A stretch of DNA of 64,000 nt from Silurus meridionalis (taxonomy: Eukaryota; Chordata; Actinopteri; Siluriformes; Siluridae). The notes beneath the pieces were generated by a model. It saw nothing but the letters and a program-made list of their open reading frames with translations, searched no databases and was not told where the DNA came from. The position numbers and the translations under genes were made by a program. Numbering within the stretch: the stretch's first letter is position 1; each line of letters opens with the position of its first letter. The DNA lies in contig NC_060892.1 of the NCBI RefSeq assembly GCF_014805685.1, positions 14,762,990-14,826,989 of the forward strand, written 5' to 3'. Positions 26,885 to 39,880 of the stretch are shown piece by piece.

Positions 26885-27035
26885 GTAAGGTTGTCACCAC
26901 ACTGCTCCAGGGTCCCCAGATAGAGCCTTAGCTCAGTAGTTCCGAATGTAGTTTCTCATGGTCTGTAATTGGTTCTCCCAATCTCACATTTCTTAAAAAC
27001 ATGTCAGTAACTTTTTGAATATGCGTGTGTGTTGG
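26885..27035 (+). mobile_element. Decayed teleost SINE-like repeat
   Basis: CACTGCTCCAGGGTCCCCAG, GTTTCTCATGGTCTGTAATT, TTGGTTCTCCC and TTAAAAACATGTCAGTAACT occur in the order of a very common fish repeat (CTCCAGGGTCCC ... TTCTCCC ... AAAACATGCCAGTAGG in better copies, from memory). Confidence 0.45.
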
Positions 27036-27074
27036 ATCCTTAAGCTGTATTAGTGTCTTTTTTAAATCATATCC

Positions 27075-27365
27075 TTCATTTGGATTTAGTTTTTGGTGTT
27101 TGCAGATAGTTTGGTCTTTGTGTTCGTGGTTATAGTTTGGGGTGGGGAGTTGAGTTTGGGTTTGTGTTGGGTTTAGGTTTGGGGGTAAATGTATGGGGAA
27201 AATAGGTTTGAGTTTGGAGTTTTGGTTAGATATGGTGGTTAGGCTTGGGTTTGAGTTTGGGTTTTAGAGTTTTAATGTGTGGTTTAGGTAAGGTTAGAGA
27301 CTGGTGTTCTGTTTTGTATTTGTAGTTTGGTTTTGGCTTAATGTCTGGGGTCTGGCTGAATTAGA
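27075..27365. repeat. G/T-rich degenerate TTTGGG-type tract
   Basis: The + strand is a run of GGTTTG/GTTTGGGTTTG/GGGGTAAATG words with very little C for about 280 bp. Frequent GGG and GGGG blocks give G-quadruplex potential. It is not a clean TTAGGG telomere array. Confidence 0.7.
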
Positions 27366-28254
27366 CCAGTCGGAGAGGAAAAGCTGGAATGTTCTTGCAT
27401 TATCCTGCAGGAAATGGTGATAAATGCAACAATTATGAAGTACAAATGACCGTAATTAACCCGGCATACTGCAGTGTTAAGATGTACATATTTAAGGTGG
27501 TTGAAACACTTGATATTGAAGGTGGTTAATTAACTGGCATTTGAGACTCAGACAGTGGGCAACATTAATGTCTGCATTTATTTATTATGCACTCAAACCA
27601 CAAGCACGTCAACAACCTTTGCGTATTTGCACAATAATGCATGCTGCCAATTTGCTTTTAAGTATGTTTCTCACAGATTAACAGCAGAAACTTTCAGAAA
27701 ATTCAGAACACCACTAAACCCTTCGACTTACATTCCCCTCTCTAATAACACACTACATATAATATCTTTGACCATGTTCTTTTTTACTATTTTTTTTTCT
27801 ATTCATATCCTCACACAGTTCCATCAATGCCTTCACATTCTCACTGTTCTTCCACACCATGTTCTCTCTTCAGGCTCTCACTGCGTTCTGCCTTTAAGCT
27901 TGCTTTATGGGTAGTTTTCACAGTTTTCCATTTACTTCAAACACTACAAATGGACAGAAACTCAGTGCAAGGGTTAAATTATTAGAGCACACAGAAGAAC
28001 AGGACAGATGGACTGTTGGGAACAAACAGAAGGACAGTGAACTAGTTCAGAAAGGAGACAAAGCTGACAGAACAGATGAGACAGATATATAAGGCATTAT
28101 GTAAGACTTGAGCAAGAGAACTTCTTTAAAAGAACAATGATTTTTTAAAAGAAGTCCTCAAGCTCTTAGGTAAGTAGAGAAACAAATGTTTATTTTAGAA
28201 ACATGGAACTGCGATAAACTGCCATACTTGTCGCAGTAACATTTGTAAAATTTG

Positions 28255-28255
<1 letters not shown>

Positions 28256-28322
<67 letters not shown>
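28256..28322. repeat. (TA)n microsatellite
   Basis: About 33 AT units, uninterrupted. Confidence 0.97.
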
Positions 28323-29039
28323 TAATGAGGAGAGGATGCTACAAAAATTAACACTTATTTTGTTAGTAATCTCTTAATCTCTTAATTAAAACAGGCCTTT
28401 GCATTCTAAGTTACTCAAACAACTCCTGGCTGAACTTTAATTGCCTTTCTGTTTGTCACAATTCATACAGAAGGTCTATATTCCCTTCCCCTGTGAGCTC
28501 TTCTTTCTCTTCATGCCCAGCAGATTTAAACAAAGCCTGAAGATGAAGAAGCACTAACCCTTTCTGTCAGCTCCCTAACAAATATTTCACTCTTGTCTCA
28601 GGGAGGTTTTTCTCTCTGCCTCTGGCTTTGTTGGTCATTGATTCACAGGATTATTGACACAAAATTTTACTTCAGGAAAATCATTTGTTACTAGAGCTTC
28701 TGTGTTGCAAATCTAGGTGTAACGTAGTTTTTATATGGCCACGTTTATTTTCAGATATATAAAAAATATCTAATATTCAAAATAAATCCAACACAAACAA
28801 ATAATTCCTTTATATTAAATTAATAAATATCCAAATCATTTTAAATTCAGGTTTTCTGTTAGTTAAAAATTTATCTGACTGCCTTCATTCATAATAAACA
28901 ACAAGAAAGCTCTGTGTAAAACAAGCTAGACTTCTGACACTTCTAGACTCCGACCTTCACCTTCATCTGACAGTAGGTGAAAGTTTTTTAACGAGCTATA
29001 CCACAGTGCTGATGAGTTCTCAACTCTGATTTCTTAGAA

Positions 29040-29140
29040 AATGACGAATTTTCTATAACAGCAGCTCTGACAATAGCACAGCTACAAATCACAAGATTAG
29101 AATCCAAGAATAGGTACTTGTATAACTAAGTGTCTATAAA
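29040..29140 (+). mobile_element. Short MITE-like repeat copy
   Basis: ATTTTCTATAACAGCAGCTC then TGACAATAGCACAGCTACAA and ATCACA; the block AACAGCAGCTCTGACA also occurs at 1694-1709, followed there by AAATCACAGG. Other degenerate relatives are noted in the findings. Confidence 0.55.
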
Positions 29141-30069
29141 GAGATGTTTATTGTAGATGTCCCCAGTATTTGTGAGATGTAACAGTCGGCTGTAAAGCTG
29201 TACTTTTTTCACATGTACAGTGAGGAGATATTTGTAGTTTCTCAGTTTTTACATTTAAAGCAATTTTCCTAAAAATTTACATATGTTCAAGAAGACTTAC
29301 AACTTTGGCGCCCCTCTGTGGGCACCCAGTTAGAGAGTCACTTCCTTCAAGGTTCCAAGTGCCCAGTCATAATAGAGGTACGACAAAGTGCATGTGGTGA
29401 AAATACAGTATATGCCAAGATGTTATTGCTGGATTCTTTAGTAACTGGTTGCGTGCATATGATCATCTCTGCGTCATTCAAATTAATGACAAAAAACTAA
29501 AGATATTCATGAGCTTAAGTATAGTTTAAATCGAGGAGAAAGTAAGAGACAGAGACATGTAGTTTGATCGAAAGCCATATGAAGCGAGAAAGCACATGTG
29601 TTACTGGTAGATTAATAAAGAGATGGATGGAGAGTGTGCATGGCATTAAAATAAAGATAGATAAAGGGATAGTGTATGTTACAGGTACATCGAGAGAGAC
29701 ATACAGTAGATGAAGTGAGTGTGTTTTACAGGTACATTTAGATCAGAGGGAGAGACGATGGGTTTCAGGCCATGAGCACACATGTGTGACTTTTTGATGC
29801 AGACTCTGTTATAAACATCCTGATTTGTCTAAACATCTGCAGGACTCAGCTAAGCTTGTTGAATGTAGCTTGAAAGGTTTAAGAGTAATAACGGTCAGAT
29901 TTTTGCAATACAAGTCAGTCGAAAGGTCATGTGGGTGTGGCTTATGAATTATCCCTAAACACTGGAAAAAGTAAATAGTCCACCTTCTATTTGTATCAGT
30001 ATTTGTATTTGGTAGAAGCTTTTGTTTATTTCCAATAATGTTCTTCACTAGCTATTTATCTATTTATAC

Positions 30070-30545
30070 TATAAAGTATGTGGATACCTGTCAATCATAA
30101 CCACATGTGCTTGTTGAACATCCAATTCCAGATTTGGTCCCCTCTAACTGTTACAATATGATCCACTCTTCTGGAAAGACTTTTTACTAGATGTTGGTAC
30201 ATGCCTCTGGGAAATTGTCATTATTCAGCCACAAAAGCATAAGTGATACCAGGCACTGATGTAAGATTTCCAGTTAATTCCAAAGGCATTCACGGGTATT
30301 CAGGTCAAGGCTATGTGCAGGACCTGGAGATCTTCAGCTTGAACCTTAACAAATCGATTTGTGCACAGGAACACTGTCATGCTGGAACAGATTTGGGCTT
30401 CTTAGTTCCAGTGAAGGAAATCGTAAATCTGCAAAATACAAAAAAACTACACAACTGTCCATTGCTACATTAGTAGCAGCAGTTTACCTAAGTGTGCCTA
30501 AGACAGCAGCACTTCTTGAAAAGGGCAAGTTTCTAGACCAAACTG
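30070..30545 (-). mobile_element. Decayed Tc1/mariner relic (copy 2 of the 25231 family)
   Basis: Starts TATACTATAAAGTATGTGGA, then ATGTGCTTGTTGAACATCCA, CACTCTTCTGGAAAGAC, TTCAGCCACAAAAGCATAAG, CTGTCATGCTGGAACAGATT and TTAGTTCCAGTGAAGG, in the same order as the element at 25231-25754. The right terminal repeat is lost. Sequence is antisense to a Tc1 transposase frame. Confidence 0.7.
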
Positions 30546-32991
30546 CATGACACATTGACATGCAAAACCAAAGTCACTCTTGAATCATTTGAGAAGCTTA
30601 TAGAAATGTATTAAAGATCGCACTCCTCTTATTTCTCATGGATGAGCTCACTCCTTGCTGCTCTTCCCACAGAGACGAGCTCTCAGAATCAATAGCAGTG
30701 CTTATAGCGGGGTGGCGTGGGGGGAGCGTTAAGCGGCTGCAGCTATAAAACATTGATCAAACTTGACTTGACAGTCCAATATTCAGTTCTGATTGCAGGA
30801 ACTGATACAGTTATCTGCAAGCCTGATGCTCTGTGAGCGCTAAAATGAACTGAAATGTGGCTGGCTTTTGTGCCTGAACTAAAAAAAAAAAGCGATGTCA
30901 GAAACTGATATGCGTGCATTTATTCTTTTATAGTGAAAACCTACAGTATAACAAATATTAAATACTAAAAATTTGAAAGTTTTTTGGAAAGATGGAGCAT
31001 TTTGATAATCATTTTGTATTATATCTTTGTGTCACGTGGATTAATGTTTCTAATATAATGTGGAATATGTCACATTCTTTTGAGAAAATGCATCGCTCAT
31101 AAATGTTCACAAACAACATTTTGTGGCAGCCGTGTTTCTCTCATCGCAGCTCAAACACCCAGCTGTGCCACCACCAAGGCCTTAATCAGAGTGTAATGGT
31201 TTTGGTGAGAGAACCGAATGGAACAAATTGCTGTCATTCCTCTGGCATGACAGGAAAGTTGTCCTACATGCCAAAGAGATTTGTGCTTCTGTATCACACT
31301 GACAAGTCTTTATTTTCCTACAAGTAGTAGAGTCACTTCACTGAGCAACACTGAGGATGTAATCCCTGATTTTATTACATACACAGTGTTTGTCAGCTGG
31401 CAAGACTTTCCAAACATACTGTAAATCATGCTGTAAGTGTCAAACTGCAACCTGTAGGAAAACACAGTATGAAAACTCATGATTATTTTAAAAAGTTTAT
31501 CCCAGACAGCATATCATATCAAATGCAAAGAATAGGCAGGGACATACTGCTTGCATCTCCAGTCACTCTGGGTTTTTTTGTTTCTGTTTTTTATAATAAA
31601 TGAATTATGATCAAGTAAAACCTACTTCATTGGCATTTGGTTGGGGGGGTGCTGTGCCTTCGAGGTTCCACAATGTGAAACAAGTGTCCAGTCATATAAA
31701 GGAAACAGCACATTTAGTAAAATAGTGCATGTGGTAAAATATACAACATGGTATGATTCCCAGAAACACCTTTAGTGACTGGTTCATTTCACTGAGGTGC
31801 TTGAGAAGGTCCTTTGGAGACCTTGTTCAAGATATACTGGCATTTTCCAATAGCAGCACATCCCCATGAGCTGCTATCACATACATACTCTTACTAGTCT
31901 TCATTTTAAAGACAAACCTGTCGTGCTACCAAGAAATCATATACTCCTTCTAAAGGCTTTCCTGCAGATTACATTTTAGATTTAATTAAGTGTATTCAAT
32001 CGACATCTTCTGACCAATCAGGATTGACAGTTAAACATTACTGTGCTATAAAAAGCATTAAAAGAAGCATCAAAGAAGTTGAAAGTGTATACAGGTAGTT
32101 GCAGTCGGTATAATTACCATTGTTAATAAATACACTGCCTTTGTTTTCCAAAAAAAAATGTTTGTAACATTGTAACCATACTAACATACAGTTACAGGTA
32201 CATACAAAGTGATACAGCTATTGTAAACATTCCCTAACGATCTTACTGAGCTAAATGGATGATTTTTGCATGTCATTTAACCTTTATGGTGAATATGGTG
32301 ATTTTTATACAAATCTGAAAAATAGCAAAAATATAGAAAATCTAACAAAAACACAAAGACTTAACACCATCAGCTTTGCTATATATTACAGCATTTTAAT
32401 GCACTCTGCTTCATTTCAGGAGGTTATTTACCTCTCCGCCATGGATAAAGATAATATATAATGCACACCTTGCCATGGATTATCCATTACTTATTACACA
32501 TTTTCATATAGTAACAATAACCTTTATAGAGGTGTTAACAGAAGTGTATCAATGTTATGAAATGTCTGTTAGAAGGATCATATTTTAAAAAGAAATAGCG
32601 ATGCAACACTCTCAAGCAACCTTATTTTTTTATGTAAGACTGAGATAAATCCTCCACTCATCACTTTAGAAACATATTGTTGCAAACCTAATTTAATTGC
32701 TCCATAAACCTAATTTAGATAAATAAATAAAAAATGTTGTCTGTTGTATTTTCTATCCAGTCTCTAAATATATTATTACATTGATATTTTTTGCAAAGAT
32801 CAGAGATTTCAGGGTGATGAACTAATTCTCATCTGCACAGAACAAACTAAATAATTCATATCAGCAAACCATTGACATGAGCCAACTTTGCACTAAAATC
32901 AGATTGTTATATTGATTCTATTTGCACATGGACATAATTCTGCTTTTGATTTCTGTGCATACACACTCACTTGTATGTCTAATCTAATATA
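30546..32991. other. Intergenic DNA, no gene seen; candidate conserved blocks
   Basis: 30,640-30,880 (TTATAGCGGGGTGGCGTGGG region) and 31,100-31,330 are notably richer in GC than their flanks and unrepetitive. A MITE-like motif (TCTTCTGACCAATCAGGATT, minus strand) is near 32008. No supported exon. Confidence 0.5.
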
Positions 32992-34191
32992 CACTGCCTG
33001 TCCCAAAAAAAGTCACCACCTAGATTTAACTACGCAAATAGGTAAGAGCCTCCCATTAAATAAGTACTGCATGGATGATTATATTTTAGCTGGCAACAAG
33101 TTATTTAACTGTAACTGGTGCAGTAAAAAGCTTCTCATTTCTTAAACAACCATGTCGGAAGACACATCCTTTGGTCATGGAAAATCTGTTTCAGACGGGT
33201 CAAATTATTGACATGCATCAGGCAAAGAAAACATCTAAGGAGACCGCTGAAACTCCTAAGATTGGATTAAGAATTATCCAACACATTAATGAAAACTGAA
33301 AGGACAGTGGGGAATCGTCTTTGAGGAAGAAATGTGGTCGGAAAAAATCTTGAATGATTGTTATACTTTGGTTAAATCAAATCGTTAAAAAAACCAACAA
33401 CAGTAGAACTTACGGCTATGTTTAATAGTGAAAGTAAGAAAATTTCCACATGCACAATGTGAAGGAGACTTAAGGGATTGGAAATAAACAGCTGTGTAGC
33501 CTCAAGATAACCACTTATCAGTGAGGCTAATCTTGATAATCAAGCTTTAATTTGCTAGGGCGCATAAAGATTGGACTCTGGATCAATGGAAGAAGGTCAT
33601 GTGGTCTGAAGAGTCCAGATTTACCCTGTTTTAAAGTGGTATCAGGGTATCAGGGTAAGAAGAGAGGCGGATGAACTGATGCACCCATCATGCAGAGTGC
33701 CTACTGTACAAGCCTGTGGGGGCAGTGCTATGATCTGGGGTTTCTGCAGTTGGTCAGGTCTGGGTTTAGCAATGTTATGTGCCCCAAGAATGAGGTCAGC
33801 TGACTACCTGAATATACTGACTGACCAGGTTATTCTATCAATTGATTTTTCTTCCCTGATGGCACGAGTATATACCAAGATGACAATGCCAGGATTTATC
33901 CTGCTCAAATTGTGAAAGAGTAGTTCAGGGAGCATGAGATACAATTTTCACACATGGATTGGCCACCACACAGTCCAGACCTTAACCCTATTAAGAATCT
34001 TTGGAATATGCTGAAGAAGACTTTGCGCAGCAGTCCGACTCTCCCATCATCAATACAAGATCTCTGGACAAGAATAAATGTTGTGACATTGCAGAAGCTT
34101 ATCAAAATGATGCCACGGCGAATGCGTGCATATTTAAAACTAAAGGCGGTCCAACGAAATATTAGTGTGACTTTTTTTTGGATGGGCAGTG
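32992..34191 (+). mobile_element. Tc1-like transposon with dead transposase
   Basis: Ends are inverted repeats: CACTGCCTGTCCCAAAAAAA at 32992 and its complement ending GGATGGGCAGTG near 34191, with a TA before the left end; length about 1.2 kb is normal for Tc1. Inside lies a broken transposase: VQACGGSAMIWGFCSWSG (about 33706-33759, the second-Asp region nearby) and [20 protein letters not shown] (from 33954) in a different frame. The D34E motif normally reads NPIENLW; here the catalytic Glu is Lys. Frameshifts and stops separate the parts. Confidence 0.85.
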
Positions 34192-35571
34192 TGTAATTGC
34201 ACATTGTATTGTACATCTTATTGTATTTATGAACTTAAAATGAACCGGAAGCTAGAATAAGAGGAGAAGAGTCATTACAGAGGTGTGAGAGATACTCAGT
34301 CTCTGCTAATGATAGTGCTGCATATGTCATGGAAGCTTCCTAAAGCCTGGATGTGTGAAAAATAAATGGATCGCTAGAGCTAAAAATGGGGCCATCATTT
34401 TCCAACCATCTGAACATGTTACTGAAGCTTAAACACTTTTCTAGGAATCTTTGCTCTTGTAAAAAAAAAATATATAGCAGAAGGCGACATGAATATTGGT
34501 TTCCAAAAGTGTTTTTTTATTTTGAGACGTGTGTAAATAAGCAGGTGACTTGAGCAGGTTTTGACAGATAGTGAGGAGGATTGTGAAAATAAGAAAATTT
34601 TTATTTTAAGGAAAGAGGATCGCTTCCAGACATGCTCAGAATTATGCAGTGTGAGGGGTAAAAAAAAGGATTACTTTATCCGCTGGTTAATTATAATACT
34701 GGTGTCTCATTTGAGCAATGGCAGGACTATAAAAGTTAGGCCTTGCAGTTTGCTGCGTTTGTTAATGTCATGGTACCGACTCAGAAACTATGTAATTCAT
34801 CACAACATATTTATTATGCATTTATTCCTCCACCCTGTACTTCTACTTTTTGGTTGTCCCTCTGTAGAAACGCTATGTAGTGGTGAAACTCTTCTATATT
34901 TCTTTCTGTACTTAACCACTAGTGAAGATCAGGGCAATATTGCATCATGGACAAATAAAAGATACATGAGAAGAGATGAACGAAAAGTAATTGAATGAGA
35001 TTATTTTGATGATATTTATTACCAAAATAAATGTAAAGAAAATAAAATGATTGTTTCATCAAATTAATTCGGCTTGTATTAATCATTCTTGTGTATTGTG
35101 TAACAATAAAACATTCCATTAACTAATAATTAAATTATAAATAATGTTCAAATATTATCCAAAATCTATCTATGCTTGATACACCCTAGATCAGTTGTGT
35201 ATTTTTGCTATCATTTTATGCTATTTTATTTAAAGTTGTTCAAGTTATTTTGACTTGACTGTTCAAGTTTCTATGTAGAAACTCTAAACAGAGTGTTCCT
35301 CTATCAGAGACTGAATTTAATACAAACTAAATTTTCTGGAAATCAATGTGCTTGACTTTTCTTTATGCATGCACAATCCTTCTAGACCAGAAGCCTGTGG
35401 GGAAAGGATCAAATATCAATATTTAAAATATATTAAAGGGGTAAAAATGGGGGTAAATCCTACTAATTTAAAATTTTACTGAAAAAAGGTAACAATTAAG
35501 CTATAAGAAATGTAAAATAAAATGTAATTTAGAGATTATAAGTGACTTAAAACAGATTGGAAAACCTCACA

Positions 35572-35622
<51 letters not shown>

Positions 35623-36671
35623 GGAACAGCTTCATGTTTCTCATTATATGTCACTGGTATTAATAGCATATGGTTGTATTGCTTATAGCTGGAATAGCTG
35701 TATTAGGCATTAGAATCTATTGTACTACAATGGAATTGTTTTTGAAAATAAAATAACAGTAGTTAAGCAGATTTCATGTTCTTTATTTATTTCTAATTAT
35801 TATGAAATCCTAAATAAGTAAAACTATGACAGCTTTTTCTTCTAGACAACATCTTATTTTATGGTGCATTATATAAATAAAGGGAACTAGTTGATATAAA
35901 GTATTCTAAAAGGATTCAAACGTTTTTAGTCTCGATCGTGACTCATCCCCGATTTCCTTTGGACTAGATCTCGACTTGGCCTTGACTTCATTAAGACTCT
36001 TAATTCAATCTTGGCTAATCCTGGTCTTCGACTAAATGACGATCTTTACTAAAGCCCTACTTTTAGAAACCTAAGATCCCTTAATTATCCAAAAATCAAT
36101 TGTAACTGTTGGCAAATTGTTGTAGGAAAAAAGTATCAACAGCAGGTTATATCTAAAACTTTGATTCATCACAGAACCATGCTGGAGATAAATATATCTT
36201 ATTATATCTTGTAATGTGCAAATTATGCAAAAAAGTCCCTCAATAGAAATAAAACTAAAACTTACAAAAGGTATAATTTGAACAACAAGCTAGAGAACCA
36301 CGGGAACCTACATGATTTGGCTAAATCAGCTAAATTAAACACCAAGCAACAAACCTAAAGAACATGGCGACTTAAATTCACATGGGATAATGGGGAACAA
36401 TAGAAGAATGTACAATAACCAACAAGAAGAAGAGAACATAAAGGAATAACAAAACAAATCCTACCAAGTGCTAAGACAAACAGTCTTCTCATCACCAGAT
36501 CTACACCAAACTTTATTTCATCTGCATGAACGCTAGGCAATTAGGTGAACTGGGGATGTGTTATGAGTTTTGTAAGCAACTAAAGATCTCATTTATTTCT
36601 GTTTTTCTTATGCGCATTTCTAATTTTCTCACGCAATATATATAACAAAATATATCTCTTTAAAGGAAATT
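34192..36671. other. Intergenic DNA, no gene seen
   Basis: AT-rich; includes the (AAAT)n tract. A 145-codon frame at 34561-34998 shows no domain, signal or splice context and is not annotated. Confidence 0.55.
35572..35622. repeat. (AAAT)n microsatellite
   Basis: About 12 AAAT units. Confidence 0.96.
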
Positions 36672-39134
36672 GTGTAGGGGTGATTCTGAAGGAAGAGTTC
36701 AGTAAGAGTGTAGTGGAGGTGAAGAGAGTTTCTGATAGGGTGATGAACGTGAAGCTGGAAGTTGAAGGAGTGATGATAAATGTCATCAGTTCCTATGCTC
36801 CACAAGTGTGCTGTGAGATGGAGGAGAAGGAACATTTCTGGAGTGAGTTAGATGAAGTAGTAGAAGGTGTACCTAGGAATGAAAGATTGGTGATTGGGGC
36901 AGACTTTAATGGGCATGTAGGTAAAGGGAACAGAGTTGATAAGAAGGTGATGGGTAGGTATGGCCTTAAAGAGAGGAATGTGGAAGGGCAGATGATGGTA
37001 GATTTTGCTAAAAGGATGGAAATGGCAGAATAGTGAACACTTATTTTAAGAAGAAGGAGGATCATAGGGTGACATATAAGAGTGGAGGAAGGTGCACACA
37101 GGTGGACTATGTTCTATGTAGGAGATGCAACCTGAAGGAGATTGGATACTGCAACTACTGCAGAAGTGATAAAGGAGACAGCTAGAAAGGTACTTGAAAG
37201 GAACCTCTGGAAATAGAAAAGAAGACAAAGAGACGTGGTGGTCGAATGACGAAGGTGCAGGACAGCATAAGGAGAAAGAGTTTGGCAAAACAGAATTGTC
37301 ATCGACAGAGTGATGAGAAAAGTAGACAGAAGTACAAGGAGATGCGGCAGCAGGTAAAGAGGGATGTGGCGAAAGCCAAGGAAAAGGCATATGAGGATCT
37401 GTATGAGAGGTTGGACACTAAGGAAGGAGAAAAGGATTTGTACCGACTGAAAGGCAGAAGGACCGAGCTGGGAAAGATGTGCTGCAAGTTAGAGCAAAAA
37501 AGAATGGAGGAGGAAATGTGTTGACTAGTGAGGAGAGTGTGATTAAAAGATGGAGGGAGTATTTTGAGCAGTTGATGAATGAGGAAAATGAGAGAGAGAC
37601 GGTTGGATGGTGTGAAAATGGTGAAGCAGGAAGTGGATAGGATTAGTAAGTGAGAGCAGCAATTAAGAAAATGAAGAGTGGAAAGTCGGTTGGACCAAAT
37701 GACATACCGGTAGAAGCATGGAGATGTTTAGGGGAGATGGCAGTGGAGTTTTTAACCAGGTTGTTCAACAAGATTTTGGAAGGTGAGAGGATACCTTAGC
37801 AATGGAGAAAGTGTGTGCTGGTACCGATCTTTGAAAAATAAGGGAGATGTGCAGACCTGCAGTAACTACAGGGGAATAAAGTTGATCAGTCACACCATGA
37901 AGTTATGGGAAAGAGTAGTGGAAGCCAGGCTGAGAAAAGAGGTGACTGTGAGCAACAGTATGTGTGATCTGTGAGCAACAGTATGATTTCATGCCGAGAA
38001 AGAGCACCACAGATGCCTTGTTTGCTTTGAGAATGTCGATATAGAAGTATAGAGAAGGTCAGAAGGAGCTGCATTGTGTGTTTGTGGATTTAAAGGAAGT
38101 GTACGACAGGGTGCCGAGAGAAGTTGTCATATTGAATGAGGAAGTCAGGTGTGTCAGAGAAGTATGTGAGGGTGGTGCAGGACATGTATGAGGGCAGTGT
38201 GACAGCAGTAAAGTGTGCAGTAGGAACGACAGACCGGCTCAAGGTGGAGGTTGGACTGTATCAAGGATCAGCTCTGAGTCCTTTCCTGTTTGCAGTGGTA
38301 AAGAACAGGTTGACAGATGAGGTCAGACAGGGGTTTCCGTAGACTATGATGTTTGCAGATGATATTGTGATTTGTGGTGAGAGTAGGGAGCAGGTGGAAA
38401 AGAGCCTGGAGAGGTAGAGGTATGCGCTGGAGAGAAGGGGAATGAAAGTCAGTAGGAGTAAGACAGAGTACATGTGTAAATAAGAGGGAGGGCAGTGGAG
38501 TGGTGCGGTTGCAGGGAGAAGAGGTGGTGAAGGTGGAGGAGTTCAGGTACTTGGGGTCAACAGTCAAAGTAATGGAGAGTCTGTTAGAGAAGTGAAGAAA
38601 AGAGTGCAGGCAGGGTGGAGTGGGTGGAGAAAAGTGGCAGGAGTGATTTGTGATAGAAGAGTATCTGCAACAGTGAAAGGGAAAGTTTATAGGACTGTGG
38701 TGAGACCTGCGATGTTGTGTGGTTTAGAAACAGTGGCATTGAGTAAAAGACATGCGGCGGACCTGGAGCTAGCAGAGCTGAAGATGTTGAGGTTTTGTTT
38801 GGGAGTGATGAGGATGGACACGATTAGAAACAAGTTTATTAGAGGGACAGTGCATGTAGGACGTTTTGGAGACAAGGTGAGGGAGATGAGATTGAGATGG
38901 TTCGGACATGTACAGAAGAGGGACATGGGGTATATCGGTAGGAGAATGCTGAGGATGGAGCCACCAGGAAGGAGGAAAAGAGGAAGACCAAGGAGGAGTT
39001 TTATAGTTGTGGTGAGTGAAGACATGCATGTAGTTGGTTCAAAAAAGGCAGATGTAGAGGACAGGAGGGTATAGAGACGGATGATCCGCTGTGGCAACCC
39101 CTGATGGAAGCAGCTGAAAGAAGAAGAAGAAGAT
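36672..39134 (+). mobile_element. RTE-type non-LTR retrotransposon, 5'-truncated and frameshifted
   Basis: Broken frames follow LINE order: the end of an apurinic endonuclease domain (VISSYAPQVCCEMEEKEHFW; GADFNGHVGKG near 36898), a linker, reverse transcriptase (NYRGIKLISHTMKLWERVVE near 37865; GLYQGSALSPFLFAVV near 38254; FADD at 38352-38363, catalytic Asp pair intact) and a long C-terminal region (MLRFCLGVMRMDTIRNKFI; GRRMLRMEPPGRRKRGRPRR). It ends in a GAA/AAG tail, the microsatellite-type tail of RTE elements. Several stops and frameshifts make it non-functional. Clade assignment is from pattern memory. Confidence 0.85.
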
Positions 39135-39328
39135 TTCCTCAAAGTACAAGAGAGAGGTCTTCGTTCTTCTTCACACACCTGCCAGGTAAATATGAGACAG
39201 ACTTGTCTGCAATCTAGCACTTTCGAAGCAGATGGTGTTGGAGTGTGCTGCTCAAGGGCGTTATAGCAGCGAGCAGAACAGAATAGTCACAGTTATTTAT
39301 CCACATCTTATTTATACTGGCCCGAGGA

Positions 39329-39330
<2 letters not shown>

Positions 39331-39398
<68 letters not shown>
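39331..39398. repeat. (TG)n microsatellite
   Basis: 34 TG units. Confidence 0.97.
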
Positions 39399-39399
<1 letters not shown>

Positions 39400-39599
39400 T
39401 GAGTACCTGGGATCAAACATCCCCATAAATCTCCATGGCATGAACATGAATCCTGGGGCTCAACCTGCTTTTAATGTCAAAACTGTTATCATCATACCTC
39501 AAGGTTCTATTTTATTCTACTCTATTCTATTTTATACTCATATGAATTATTTTTTTTGGACTTTCACCAAAACCCAATAAAATGTGAAAAATACAAAGA

Positions 39600-39880
39600 T
39601 TTTGTTCATCAAATCAAATAAAATCAAATACAATTTTATTTGTCACATACACATACATACAGAGTACGACATGCAGTGAAATGCATTTTACGATGGTCCA
39701 GCATGAGGGAATAGGATGGGGAGAAAAATAAACCAAGAAAAGACATATAAAGATAAATAGAGAGTATAAACTATATAAAATATATAAAGATATATATGAG
39801 GGAAAAAAGTGCAAATACAAGGATGCTTATGACAGTAAACAATAAAACAGTAAAAATTTAAAGTTAAATTTAAATTCATA
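39600..39880 (-). mobile_element. Retroelement 3' tail, unclassified
   Basis: The + strand reads AATCAAATAAAATCAAATAC, ATTTTATTTGTCACATACAC, then ACATGCAGTGAAATGCATTT. This is a familiar teleost dispersed end whose minus strand finishes in TTTGATT-type repeats, as in LINE tails. No coding sequence survives. Confidence 0.45.

Larger units (their letters stand above)
25755..30069. other. Intergenic DNA, no gene seen
   Basis: Outside the SINE-like, G/T-rich, (TA)n and MITE features listed separately, this holds only unique sequence. 26,100-26,360 is GC-balanced. No supported exon. Confidence 0.5.

Noticed and set aside
34561..34998. 145-codon plus-strand frame
   Set aside because: One of the longest open frames in the desert, but it has no recognisable domain, biased composition or splice context.
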